Assembly: GCA_963738445.1 (NCBI GenBank)
Contig: CAVTWS010000001.1
Location: 124,001-188,000 of the forward strand
Length of the DNA stretch: 64,000 nt
Direction: 5' to 3'
DNA from: CAVTWS01 sp963738445
GTDB taxonomy: Bacteria > Actinomycetota > Acidimicrobiia > Acidimicrobiales > SHLQ01
Shown here: one piece after another, positions 35,026-44,180 of the stretch
Position numbering within the stretch: the stretch's first letter is position 1
How the letters are laid out: each line of letters begins with the position of its first letter
Translations under genes and position numbers: made by a program
Notes under the pieces: generated by a model
What the model was told of the DNA's origin: nothing
Seen by the model: only the letters and a program-made list of their open reading frames with translations
Databases searched by the model: none

Positions 35026-36039
35026 ATGCGCCGTCAACCAGGTGAACGGGTCGAATGGCGGCCCTCCCTGCACTTCATCGCCTTCCACTTCGTGCCCCTG
35101 CTCGCCATCTGGACCGGAGTCACCACCCGGGCCCTGGTCTTCTGCGCCGTGGCGTACGTCGTCCGGGTCATGTTCATCACCGCCGGCTACCACCGGTACT
35201 TCTCGCACCGTACCTACCGGTTGCGGCGGGTGCCCCAGTTCCTGCTGGCCCTCGGCGGACTGACCTGTGTGCAGAAGGGTCCACTCTGGTGGGCGGCGCA
35301 CCACCGGGCCCACCACCGCTACTCCGACACACCGCTCGATCCCCACACGCCGAAGAAGGGCGCCTGGTGGAGCCACATGGGCTGGATCATGTCGCCCACC
35401 ACCAAGGCCACCGACATGGACCGCGTGCGCGACTTGGCGAAGTTCCCCGAGCTGCAGTTCCTCAACCGGAACGACTGGATCGGGCCGTGGCTGCTCGGTG
35501 TCCTGGCGTTCCTCGTCGCCGGATGGAGCGGGCTCATCGTCGGATTCTTCCTGTCGACCATCCTCGTCTGGCACGGAACCTTCCTCATCAACAGCGGCGC
35601 CCACCTGATGGGTCGCCGCCGGTACGCCACCACCGACACGAGCCGGAACTCGCTGATCCTGGCCATCATCACGATGGGCGAGGGGTGGCACAACAACCAC
35701 CACCACTACCAGGCGTCGTGCCGGCAGGGATTCCGTTGGTACCAGTGGGACCCGACCTACTACGTGATCAAGGCGGCGAGCTGGGTCGGGCTGGTGCGCG
35801 ACATCAAGGGTCCGACCGCCCGGGTGCTGGAGTCCAAACGGATCGACCAGGGCGCGCTCGACATCGGCATCATGCTCAAGTACACGGACAAGGCGGGCGA
35901 TCAGATCGAGCGGGCCAGTGCCCTCGACCTGTCCGAACAGGCCGCCATCCGGGCGTCGCTCGAACATGCCGGCGAGCTCGCCGAGGCCTACGCCAGCGGT
36001 GGCGCGGGCAAGGGCATGGACCGGCTCGTCAACTCCTGA
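35026..36039 (+). CDS. fatty acid desaturase (acyl-CoA delta-9 type)
   Basis: A 337-residue integral-membrane di-iron desaturase. All three histidine boxes are present: HRYFSH (about 56-61), HRAHH (92-96) and HNNHH (222-226), separated by hydrophobic helices. Box sequences match stearoyl-CoA/acyl-CoA delta-9 desaturases. The C-terminal 70 residues (KYTDKAGDQIERASALD onward) form a charged extension. ATG 35026 has aaggagtcggag upstream. Likely role: membrane-lipid unsaturation. Confidence 0.92.
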   Translation: MRRQPGERVEWRPSLHFIAFHFVPLLAIWTGVTTRALVFCAVAYVVRVMFITAGYHRYFSHRTYRLRRVPQFLLALGGLTCVQKGPLWWAAHHRAHHRYSDTPLDPHTPKKGAWWSHMGWIMSPTTKATDMDRVRDLAKFPELQFLNRNDWIGPWLLGVLAFLVAGWSGLIVGFFLSTILVWHGTFLINSGAHLMGRRRYATTDTSRNSLILAIITMGEGWHNNHHHYQASCRQGFRWYQWDPTYYVIKAASWVGLVRDIKGPTARVLESKRIDQGALDIGIMLKYTDKAGDQIERASALDLSEQAAIRASLEHAGELAEAYASGGAGKGMDRLVNS

Positions 36040-36106
36040 CGAGGTCGCCGCACGGCGCGAGCAGAGCGAGCCCGAAGGCGACCCAGAGGCCAGGTCGACA
36101 GGAGCG

Positions 36107-36191
36107 TGGTGCGGACGGGGGGACTCGAACCCCCATGCCTTTCGGCGCCAGAACCTAAATCTGGTGCGTCTGCCAGTTCCGCCACGTCCGC
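36107..36191 (-). tRNA. tRNA-Leu (anticodon UAG)
   Basis: The complement folds as a class II tRNA: acceptor GCGGACG/CGTCCGC, D-arm with GGCGGAACTGGCAGAC, anticodon stem CCAGA/TCTGG with loop TTTAGGT (anticodon TAG). A long variable arm (cgccgaaaggcat) is typical of Leu, and the T-arm is GGGGGTTCGAGTCCCCC. Discriminator A at 36110 is followed by an encoded CCA (36109-36107). Confidence 0.97.
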
Positions 36192-36232
36192 AGGCGTCGG
36201 CGAGCGTACTGCGCCGGTACCCTTTGACGAGT

Positions 36233-36898
36233 ATGCCTCTTCCCCACATGTCGCAGCCACCACGCCAGGAGGACCACGTGCCCGAGCTCACTGACAAAGA
36301 CGGTGCGGTCCTCGCCGTCGGCGGCGCCACCCGCCTCGACCTGTACTACATGCTGTTGCAACAGCGCATCGTGTACCTCGGCCAGCAGGTCGACGACGAG
36401 ATCTCGAACTACGTGACCGCCCAGTTCCTCTACCTCGAGGCGCAGGATCCCAACGCCGACATCTGGCTCTACATCAACTCGCCCGGGGGTTCGGTCACCG
36501 CGGGCATGGCGATCTACGACACCATGCAGTTCGTCCAGCCCGACGTGGCCACGATCTGCCTGGGCCTGGCGGCCTCGATGGGCCAGTTCCTGCTGTGCGC
36601 CGGCGCCCCGGGCAAGCGGTACGCCCTGACCCACTCCCGCATCATGATGCACCAGCCGCTCGGAGGGGTGCGGGGCCAGGCGGCCGATATCGCCATCCAG
36701 GCCGAGCAGATGGGCTACACCAAGAAGATCCTCCAGGAACGCATCTCGGTCCACACCGGCCAGCCCTACGAAAAGATCGTCGAGGACTCCGAGCGCGACC
36801 GCTGGTTCACCGCCGACCAGGCCAAGGAGTACGGCCAGATCGACCACGTGGTGACCAAGCGCAACGAGTTCCTGCACCTTCTGGGCGCCAAGGGCTAA
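36233..36898 (+). CDS. clpP: ATP-dependent Clp protease proteolytic subunit
   Basis: A 221-residue serine peptidase. Catalytic Ser115 is in GLAASMGQFLL, His140 in HSRIMMHQPLGG, and the Asp follows in the ERDRWF region. The oligomer-forming INSPGGSVTAGMAIYDTM is intact. Start ATG 36233, or 36248; the N-terminal propeptide-like region (MPLPHMSQPPRQ) is variable in the family. It stands alone without clpX in view, 41 bases from the divergent tRNA. Ends in a perfect palindromic terminator. Confidence 0.96.
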   Translation: MPLPHMSQPPRQEDHVPELTDKDGAVLAVGGATRLDLYYMLLQQRIVYLGQQVDDEISNYVTAQFLYLEAQDPNADIWLYINSPGGSVTAGMAIYDTMQFVQPDVATICLGLAASMGQFLLCAGAPGKRYALTHSRIMMHQPLGGVRGQAADIAIQAEQMGYTKKILQERISVHTGQPYEKIVEDSERDRWFTADQAKEYGQIDHVVTKRNEFLHLLGAKG

Positions 36899-36902
36899 GA
36901 CC

Positions 36903-36954
36903 CGAACTGGGAGACCAAATGGTCGCTGAGGCGACCATTTGGTCTCCCAGTTCG
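36903..36954. terminator. perfect 24-bp palindrome after clpP
   Basis: The left arm begins cgaactgggagaccaaat and the right arm ends atttggtctcccagttcg; arms of 24 bases pair without mismatch around a TGAG loop (36927-36930). It occupies nearly all of the 73-base gap between the convergent clpP and ABC-F genes. The outer stem belongs to the GAACTGGGAGAC family. Confidence 0.85.
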
Positions 36955-36971
36955 ATGCCTGCGGCCTCGGC

Positions 36972-38617
36972 TCAGCTGCTGAGCAGCTTGACCCCCTTGA
37001 GCCGGTCGACGCCGGCGGGGTCGAGCACCGCGGCCAGGGCGGTGTCCCAATCCGGCAGGCCATGGATCAGTCCGTCGTGGCCGACCATCCAGAATCGGTC
37101 GAAGCGGGCCAGGAACGCCCGGTCGTGGGACACCGCGATCACGGTCCCTTCGAACCCGTCGAGCGCGCCCTCGAGCGCCTCGGCCGAGTCGACGTCGAGG
37201 TTGTCGGTCGGCTCGTCCAGCAGCAACAGGTTGTGTCCGTCGAGCTCCAGGCACAGGATCTCCAGCCGCGCCTTTTGCCCACCCGACAACGTTGCGTAGT
37301 TGCTGCTGAGCGCAGCCGGCCAGGCCGTAGCGCCCCAGGGCCTTGCGGGCGGCTTCGTCGTTGCCTTGCCGTTCAGTGACGATCTCGAGCGGAGTCCGGC
37401 CGGCGAAGGACGGGTTGTCGTTGATCTGGGTGAACAGGCCGGGTGAGACCCGAGCACCGATCTTGACCGTGCCCTCGTGCTCGACCGGTTGCCCGTGGAG
37501 CAGGCGGATGAGGTGGGTCTTGCCCGAGCCGTTGGGGCCGACCAGGCCGAGCCGCTCGCCGAAGTGCACCTCGTCGCTGAACGGGAAGGTGAGCCCGGGC
37601 AGCTCGACCTGGTCGAGGGCCAGGACCCGCCGGCCGGAGTCGCCACCTCGCAAGCGGCACGAGCAGCTTCTGGTCCGGGGCCGGAGCCGGGGGCGGGCCG
37701 GCGTCGACGTAGCGCTTCCATCGCGACTTTCGGCGGCGTCGGCACGCGCGGCCATGTCCGGGCTGATCGACGCCCGTTGCTTCATGAACTTGTAGTAGCG
37801 GAACAGCCGTCGTTCCTCGTCGTTCCAGCGTCGAGCGCGTTGCCGAGTTGCCGCTGCCGGGCCGCCCGGGCCTCCGGGTACGAACGGTACGACTCGCCGT
37901 GGACCCACGCCCCGGAGGCTTCCAGGGTGACGATCCGGTTCGTGCACGCATCGAGGAGGTGGCGATCGTGGCTGATCATCAGCACCGTCTTACGGGTGGT
38001 GGTGATGAGATTCTCCAGCCATCGTTTCGCCGGGACGTCGAGGTAGTTGTCGGGCTCGTCGAGAAGGAGCACATCGGCGTCCGAGGCGAAGAGCAGGTCG
38101 AGCACGATCTGCTTCCGCTCCCCGCCCGACAACTGACTGGTGAGGCGGTCGCCCACCTCGGCGAGGCCGGACCGGACCACCCGGCTCAGGGTGGCATCCC
38201 ACGCCGCCTCGGCGAGATACCCGCCGTGGTCGCCCCAGTCGGCGATGGCGTCGGCGAGGGCCATGGATTCCGTCTGGCCGCCGCCGGCCGCGGCGAGTTC
38301 GGCCTCGGCCAGGCGTCGGCCCGTGCTGCGCACCGGTTCCGCCGAGCAGGAGATCAGCATGTCGCGCACCGTCGTGATGGCTCCGCCGACCCCGGGACAT
38401 CTTGGGGCATGTATCGCAACTGACCGCCGACGGCGATGTCGCCGGCCACCGCTCGCAGCTCGCCGGCCAGGATGCGCATGAGGGTGGTCTTACCGACTCC
38501 GTTGTTGCCCACGAGCGCGGCATGGGCGCCCGGGCTCACGCCGAACGACACGTCGGAGAACAGCGTGGCGCCTCCGGGGTGGGCGTACTCGAGCTCGGCG
38601 ACAGTGATGTGGCTCAC
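36972..38617 (-). pseudogene. ABC-F family ATPase, several frameshifts
   Basis: A duplicated soluble ABC ATPase of the ABC-F (EttA/Uup-like) translation-factor class. From ATG 38617: domain 1 has Walker A LVGNNGVGKTTLM and, after a shift near 38395, signature LSGGERKQ with Walker B DVLLLDEPDNYLD. A second shift near 37815 leads to the inter-domain linker. Domain 2 has VGPNGSGKTHLIRLL and, after a shift near 37310, ATLSGGQKARLEI with LLLLDEPTDNLD, ending KGVKLLSS. At least three or four single-base breaks are needed. No permease is present, consistent with ABC-F. All catalytic motifs survive, so consensus errors are likelier than decay. Confidence 0.85.
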
Positions 38618-38714
38618 GTCCGACGACGGTAGCGGGCCGCCCTCCCGTCCCGTCCCGAGTATCCGTCCGGCGTAGGTCGGCGCCGTGCCGACCGGCGGCT
38701 CGGCCGGGACCGGT

Positions 38715-39392
38715 TTACCGGGCGGCTTCGGCGTTGGCGCGCATCTCGGCGAGGGCCACCTGTGGGCCGTCGGGATGGCGGAACACCGCCGACCCGGCCA
38801 CGAACACGTTGGCGCCGGCAGCGGCCGCGCCGGCGATCGTGGCGGCGGAGATGCCGCCGTCGACCTCGAGGTCGATCTCGTCGGCTCGTCCGGAGGCCGA
38901 GATCAGAGCGGCCGCCTGGGCGATCTTGGGCTCCATGGTTGCGATGTAGCTCTGGCCGCCGAAACCCGGGTTCACCGTCATGACCAGGACGAGGTCGACG
39001 AGATCGATGACGTGCTGGATCACGCTCACCGGCGTGTGGGGGTTGAGCGCCACCCCCGGCTTCGCTCCGAGATCCCGGATCGCGGCCAGGGTCCGGTGCA
39101 GGTGGGTGCACGCCTCGGCGTGGACGATCACGACCTCGCACCCGGCCTCGACGTACCGGTGCATCAGGCGGTCCGGCTCGACGACCATGAGGTGGGCCTC
39201 GAACAGCATCGACACGACCGGGCGGATCGAGGCGATCAAGTCCGGGCCGAACGTCAGGTTGGGCACGAAGACGCCGTCCATCACGTCCCACTGGATGCGC
39301 TCAGCGCCCGCCGACTTGAGCGATCGGCACTCGTCGCCGAGGCGAGCGAAGTCGGCCGGCAGGACGGACGGGGCAAAGGCGATCGGTCGCAC
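38715..39392 (-). CDS. rpe: ribulose-phosphate 3-epimerase
   Basis: A 225-residue TIM-barrel enzyme of the pentose phosphate pathway: IAFAPSVLPADFARLGDEC, metal-binding WDVMDGVFVPNLTFG, HLMVVEPDR, VNPGFGGQSY and EVDGGISAATI. Start GTG 39392 puts the first strand at the usual distance. Upstream in-frame sequence is repeat-rich non-coding DNA. Confidence 0.96.
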   Translation of the reverse strand: MRPIAFAPSVLPADFARLGDECRSLKSAGAERIQWDVMDGVFVPNLTFGPDLIASIRPVVSMLFEAHLMVVEPDRLMHRYVEAGCEVVIVHAEACTHLHRTLAAIRDLGAKPGVALNPHTPVSVIQHVIDLVDLVLVMTVNPGFGGQSYIATMEPKIAQAAALISASGRADEIDLEVDGGISAATIAGAAAAGANVFVAGSAVFRHPDGPQVALAEMRANAEAAR

Positions 39393-39523
39393 GGTCCCGA
39401 AGGCTAGCGACACGCCCCACCATGTCGGCGCCACCCACACCCGGCTCGGCGACCCACCCTCAACCGATTCCACCTCCTCCCCCGCCCACCCACCATCCCG
39501 ACTGCACGCGTACGGCGACCTCC

Positions 39524-39709
39524 CGTGTCGGCTGGCGCGCGCAGTTCGGGTGGGCGTGGCGGCTGAGGCGAACTGCGCCCGTGGGGCGACGTCTCGTGTC
39601 GGCTGGAGCGCGCAGTTCGGGTGGGCGTGGCGGCTGAGGCGAACTGCGCCGCGTAGGGCGACCGCCCGTGTGGGCTGGCGCGCGCAGTTTGGTGGGGTGG
39701 CGGCAGGAG
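39524..39709. repeat. 71-72-bp tandem repeats with internal hairpins, in a 387-bp gene-free gap
   Basis: The gap 39393-39779 separates divergent rpe and the RNA methyltransferase. From 39524 a unit beginning cgtgtcggctggNgcgcgca repeats at 39595 and (diverged, partial) at 39667. Each full unit holds a perfect 10-base inverted repeat gcgcagttcg/cgaactgcgc (39539-39548 with 39569-39578; 39610-39619 with 39640-39649). The flanks (39393-39523) contain a Pro-codon-like C-rich run with no credible ORF. Confidence 0.9.
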
Positions 39710-39779
39710 TTGTCGCGATGGTTGTGCTGTGGTGAAGGCAGTGGCGCTGAGCGGGGTGCGGGCTGCCTAGCCTGGGCCG

Positions 39780-40970
39780 GTGACCGAGGGCATCGAGCTG
39801 CGTATCGAACGGACGGCGATCGGCGGCGACGGCATCGCCCGGGAGCCGTCGGGTCGCACCGTCTTCGTCGACGGCGCCTTGCCGGGTGAACTGGTGCGGG
39901 CCACGATCGTCGAGCAACAGAAGCAGTGGGCCCGGGCGCTCGTCGAAGAGATCGTCGAGCCGTCGGCGCATCGACGCACCCCGCCGTGCGTCGAGATCGC
40001 TCGTGGGTGCGGCGGCTGCGACCTTCAGCACGCCACCCCCGCAGGCCAACTCGAGGTCCGGGTGGCCATGGTCGCTGACGCCCTGCGGCGCCAGGCGAAG
40101 TTGGCCGACCATCCGGCGATCGAGACCCGTGAGCTCCCGACCGACGGGTATCGGACAACGGTCCGGCTCGGGGTCGACGAGGCGGGCCGGGCTGGGTTCC
40201 GTCGCCGCGGCAGCGCCGAACACGTGCCGGTTGCGTCGTGCCTCATCACCCATCCGGCGCTGAACGACCTGATCACCAACCACCGGTATCCCGGCGCCTC
40301 CGAGGTCACACTCCGGCTCGGCGCCCGCACCGGTGAGCGCTTGGCTCTCGTCGACCCGAGCGCCGACGGCTGCACGTTGCCCGACGACGTGCGGCTCGTG
40401 GGAGCCGATCAGCTGGCCGCCGGCAAGCGGGCCTGGTACCACGAGGAGCTGGCGGGACGGCGGTGGCGGATCTCGGCCGAATCCTTCTTCCAGAACCGGC
40501 CCGACGGCGCCGAGATGCTGGTCGAGGTCGCCTCCGAGATGTTGGCGACGCTGACGCCGGGATCCCATCTCGTCGACCTCTATGCCGGGGTCGGGCTCTT
40601 CGCCGGCACGGTCGGCGCCGCCCACCGCACCACGGTGGTCGAAGTGGTCCAGAGCTCGGTGGCCGATGCCCGGGTGAACCTCGCCGACCTCGACGCCAAG
40701 ATCGTGCGCTCCGACGTGGCGGAGTGGACACCCCGCCGGGCCGACGCCGTGATCGCCGACCCCAGCCGGGACGGCTTGGGCAAGCAGGCCGCTCGGGTCG
40801 TTCACGACACGGGCGCCTCCCATGTGGTACTGGTCAGCTGTGATCCGGCGGCATTCGGTCGCGATGTCGGGTTGCTCGTCGCCCGCGGGTTCGGCCTCGC
40901 CCGGGTGGTGGTCGTCGACCTCTTCCCCCAGACCAGCCACGTCGAGACCGTCGCCCTGCTCACCCGCTGA
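39780..40970 (+). CDS. class I SAM-dependent RNA methyltransferase (TrmA/RlmD-like)
   Basis: A 396-residue m5U RNA methyltransferase relative. The N-terminal TRAM domain includes IERTAIGGDGIARE. Three iron-sulfur cysteines lie in CVEIARGCGGC with a fourth probably in VASCLIT. The SAM-binding motif is LVDLYAGVGLFAG, and the catalytic cysteine region is VLVSCDPAAFGRD. The position modified (23S U747/U1939 or tRNA U54) cannot be assigned by eye. GTG 39780 is the start. Confidence 0.92.
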   Translation: MTEGIELRIERTAIGGDGIAREPSGRTVFVDGALPGELVRATIVEQQKQWARALVEEIVEPSAHRRTPPCVEIARGCGGCDLQHATPAGQLEVRVAMVADALRRQAKLADHPAIETRELPTDGYRTTVRLGVDEAGRAGFRRRGSAEHVPVASCLITHPALNDLITNHRYPGASEVTLRLGARTGERLALVDPSADGCTLPDDVRLVGADQLAAGKRAWYHEELAGRRWRISAESFFQNRPDGAEMLVEVASEMLATLTPGSHLVDLYAGVGLFAGTVGAAHRTTVVEVVQSSVADARVNLADLDAKIVRSDVAEWTPRRADAVIADPSRDGLGKQAARVVHDTGASHVVLVSCDPAAFGRDVGLLVARGFGLARVVVVDLFPQTSHVETVALLTR

Positions 40971-40983
40971 GCAGTCCCACCGC

Positions 40984-41035
40984 CGAACTGGGTGGGTGGC
41001 GTGTCCTGTGGTGCGTACGCGACCCACCCAGTTCG
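40984..41035. terminator. palindrome between convergent genes (GAACTGGGTGGGT family)
   Basis: Perfect 14-base arms cgaactgggtgggt (40984-40997) and acccacccagttcg (41022-41035) lie between the methyltransferase and the convergent ABC ATPase gene. Shares ctgggtgggtggcgt with the palindrome at 27669, beyond what base pairing requires. Confidence 0.75.
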
Positions 41036-41095
41036 CTGAGGGGGAGGGGTCGCAGAGGGTGAGGGTTCGTCCGGAGGGGGAGTCGCCCGAGGGGG

Positions 41096-42098
41096 TTAGA
41101 CGTGGGGGTGGTGGCAGGCGACGAAGTGGTCGTCGCCGACCGCCGTCATGACCGGCACCTCGGCGGCGCACCGATCGGTCGCCCGGGGGCAACGGGTCCG
41201 GAATCGGCAGCCCGAGGGCGGATTCGACGGCGAGGGGATCTCGCCGGCGAGCACCCCTTCGGCCGGATCGGCCGACGGCGCCGGGTCGGGCACAGGGACG
41301 CGAGCAGCGCCGCGGGTGTACGGGTGTGCTGGTCGGTCGTACAGAGCGGTCGGGGTTCCGACCTCGCACAGCACGCCCAGGTACATCACCGCCACCCGGT
41401 CGCTGATGTTCTTCACCACCGCGAGGTCGTGGGTGATGAAGATCAGCGTGAGGCCGTACCGGGCCTTCATGTCCTCGAGCAGGTTGAGGATCTGCGCCTG
41501 CACGGACACGTCGAGCGCCGAGACCGGCTCGTCGCAGACGATGAGCTTCGGGTCGGCGACGACGGCGCGGGCGATCGAGATGCGCTGGCACTGGCCGCCG
41601 GAGAACTGGTGCGGCCGGCGGCCGCGGGCCGTCGCCGGGTCGAGCCCGACCGGTCAGGAGCATGTCGTCGACCTCGTCGACGTGGCGTGCCCTCGGGGTC
41701 GCCGCTCCAGATGACCAGACCCTCGGCCGACGATGTCGTCGCACCTTGCGGCGCGGGTTCAGCGACGAGATCGGGTCCTGGAAGATCATCTGCAGCTTGG
41801 GGCGGGTCTGGCGCAGGGCCTCGCCGTCGAGCCCCGCGAGCTCGGTCGCCGTCGAAGCAGCACCGTGCCCGACGGTCGGGCGGCAGCAGCTGCATGATCG
41901 CCTTGGCCGTGGTGGACTTGCCGCACCCCGACTCGCCCACGAGCCCGAGCGTCTCGCCGCGGGCGACGTCGAGGCTCACACCGCTGACGGCCTGGAGCCG
42001 CTTTCGGCCGCCGTCGGGAACGCGACCCGAGGTGCATCGACCCGCAGCACGACGTCGTCGCGGTCGTCTCGGAGGTGGGCGGAACCGGTCCCGGCCAT
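41096..42098 (-). pseudogene. dipeptide/oligopeptide ABC transporter ATP-binding protein (DppF/OppF-like), frameshifted
   Basis: Starts at ATG 42098, overlapping the upstream ATPase stop by one base. Motifs are spread over three frames: LQAVSGVSLDVARGETLGLV, Walker A GESGCGKSTTAKAI, Q-loop MIFQDPISSLNPRRKV, then SVQAQILNLLEDMKARYGL and HDLAVVKNISDRVAVMYLG. The C-terminal oligopeptide-type signature CRFRTRCPRATDRCA is also present. At least four breaks lie between about 42000 and 41510. The final 137 residues to TAA 41098-41096 are clean. Part of the five-gene importer. Confidence 0.8.
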
Positions 42099-43183
42099 CA
42101 CACGGCCTCTCGACGACGGTCGTTGCCGTCGACGGGCAGGCCCGCCGCCGTGACGCCGCGCTCGATGTTGGCGGTGAGGGCGTCGTCGGCGTCCTGGCTG
42201 CCGACGGGTGTGTGGCACGCGAACAGGTGGGTCGTATCGCCGAGAGATCCGGCGTGGCGAAGGGTGGGGTCCTCGTCGAGGCAACGGGCTGACGCGTAGC
42301 GGCAGCGCGGCGCGAACCGGCAGCCGGTCGGAGGACGGGTGAGGTCGGGGGTCGGCCGGGATCGGTCGACAGGCGGGCGTGGGGAGCGTTGTGAGCCCGG
42401 GGGATGGTGCGCAGCAGCGCCTCGGTGTAGGGGTGCGCCATGTGGTGGAGCAGCTCGTTCGCTGGCCACGTGTTCGACGACGCTGTCCGGCGTACATGAC
42501 GGCGATCTCGTCGGCAGCGTCCGGCGGCCACACCGAGGTCGTGGGTGATGAGGAGCATCGACATGTCGCCGTCGGCTCGGAGCTCGTCGAGCAGGTCGAG
42601 GATCTGACGCTGCACGGTGACGTCGAGGGCCGTGGTCGGTTCGTCGGCGATCAGCAGCTTGGGGCCACAAGCCAGCGCCATGGCGATGACCATGCGTTGA
42701 CGCATGACCGCCGGACAGCTCGTGGGGGTACTGGCGCAGGCGCGACTCGGGATCGGGGACGTGGACCCGCCGGAGGAGCTCGACCGCCCGCTCCCGGGCG
42801 TCGGATCGGGACGACCCCTTGTGGTATCGCAGGTGTTCGGTGAGCTGGCTGCCGATGCGTTTCACCGGATTGAGCGCCGTCATCGGGTCCTGGAACACCA
42901 TGGCGATGTCGACGCCCCACAGGTGACGCGCTTCATCTCGTCCGAGCGAGCGGAGTTCACGGCCGTCGAACCACACTTCGCCGCCGACGGCCGCGGTGCT
43001 GGGCAGGAGGTTCATCACCGCCTTGGCGGTGACCGACTTGCCGGACCCCGACTCGCCCACCAGGGCCAGGGCCTGACCGCGAGGGATCGAGAACGACACG
43101 CCGTCGAGCGCCCCCAACGGTCCTCGGGGCGTGCCGAACGAGACGGTGAGGTCCCGCACATCGAGGATGGGGTCCCCGGTCAC
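42098..43183 (-). pseudogene. dipeptide/oligopeptide ABC transporter ATP-binding protein (DppD/OppD-like), frameshifted
   Basis: GTG 43183 opens VTGDPILDVRDLTVSFG. Walker A VGESGSGKSVTAKAVM and Q-loop MVFQDPMTALNPVKRIGSQL are intact. A break at about 42712, inside the LSGG signature, moves to a frame encoding RQRMVIAMALACGPKLLIAD and EPTTALDVTVQRQILDLL. Further breaks near 42530, 42490 and 42370 return to the first frame for GCRFAPRCRYASARCLDED. The stop at 42100-42098 overlaps the next ATG. Confidence 0.82.
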
Positions 43184-43232
43184 GACCGCCGCCAGTCGGC
43201 TTCGAGCTCGCCGGCCCTCGCTCGCGTGCGCT

Positions 43233-44180
43233 TCACAGGTTCCCCTCGCGGATGTCGAACCGCTTGAGGAACTGGTCGCCGATGAAGTTGAGGGCCAGCA
43301 CGGTGACGAACAGCACGAGCGACGGCATCAGCACCATGTGGGCGCCGCCTTCGTCCATCTTGCCCACGCCGTCGGCGACGATCTTGCCCCACGTCGCGGT
43401 GGGGCGCTCCACGGACTGGCCGAGGAACGAGAGCGACGACTCGGCCACGATGATGATGCCGATGGCCAGGAACGCGAACGACACCATCGCGGGCATCACG
43501 TTGGGCAGGATCTCCTGGAACAGGATCCGGCGGTCCTTCGCCCCGAGCACCTTGGCGGCCTGAACGAACTCACGGTCGGCGTACTCGAGCGTCTTGGCGC
43601 GCACGATGCGGGCGAGCGACGGCACGGCCAGGATGCACACTGCGAGGACCACGTTGCCGACGGTTCGGGCGTCTCGCATGGCGATGATGAACGACACCAG
43701 CACGAGCGCCGGGATCGAGAGCATGGCGCTGATGATCCCGGACACGATGATGTCGACCCAGCCCCGGTAGTACCCCGCAACCAGTCCGAGCAGGCCTCCG
43801 ACGGTGATGCCCACGATGGTGCCCACCAGGCCCACGAACAACGACACCCGGCCGCCCCAGATCACCTGCGAGAAGATGTCCTGGCCCAGCGCGTTGGTGC
43901 CGAAGGGATGGTCCCATCCCGCCGTCTTCTCGCATTCGAGGAGGTCGACGACCGGGAGGTCGAGCGGGGGGCAGGCCAGGAAATCGGCGCTGAGGTCGTT
44001 CGGATCATCGAGAAATCCGAGTTGGGGGGCCAGCAGCGAGGCACCGGCGAGCACGACCAACCAGGCGATGCTGAACCAGAAGAACACGTTGCCGGCTCGC
44101 CCTCGCCGGGATTCCGTACCGACGCCCACCACGGTGGCACCCACGGCGGTCACGCCCTCGGGCGAGGAGATGGTTGTCAT
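43233..44180 (-). CDS. ABC transporter permease (DppC/OppC-like)
   Basis: A 315-residue inner-membrane permease with about six helices. An extracytoplasmic insert (LACPPLDLPVVDLLECEKT) precedes the conserved HPFGTNALGQDIFSQVIWGG, and the EAA loop is EFVQAAKVLGAKDRRILFQE. Family BPD_transp_1. ATG 44180 overlaps the stop of the partner permease by four bases. Together with 44177-45127 it forms the channel for the importer. Confidence 0.93.
   Translation of the reverse strand: MTTISSPEGVTAVGATVVGVGTESRRGRAGNVFFWFSIAWLVVLAGASLLAPQLGFLDDPNDLSADFLACPPLDLPVVDLLECEKTAGWDHPFGTNALGQDIFSQVIWGGRVSLFVGLVGTIVGITVGGLLGLVAGYYRGWVDIIVSGIISAMLSIPALVLVSFIIAMRDARTVGNVVLAVCILAVPSLARIVRAKTLEYADREFVQAAKVLGAKDRRILFQEILPNVMPAMVSFAFLAIGIIIVAESSLSFLGQSVERPTATWGKIVADGVGKMDEGGAHMVLMPSLVLFVTVLALNFIGDQFLKRFDIREGNL

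Noticed and set aside
38715..41789. A 1024-codon minus-strand open frame upstream of rpe
   Set aside because: Apart from rpe and a short OppF piece it runs antisense through the RNA methyltransferase gene and through repeat DNA, with shadow-type composition. Long chance frames are expected at this GC content.
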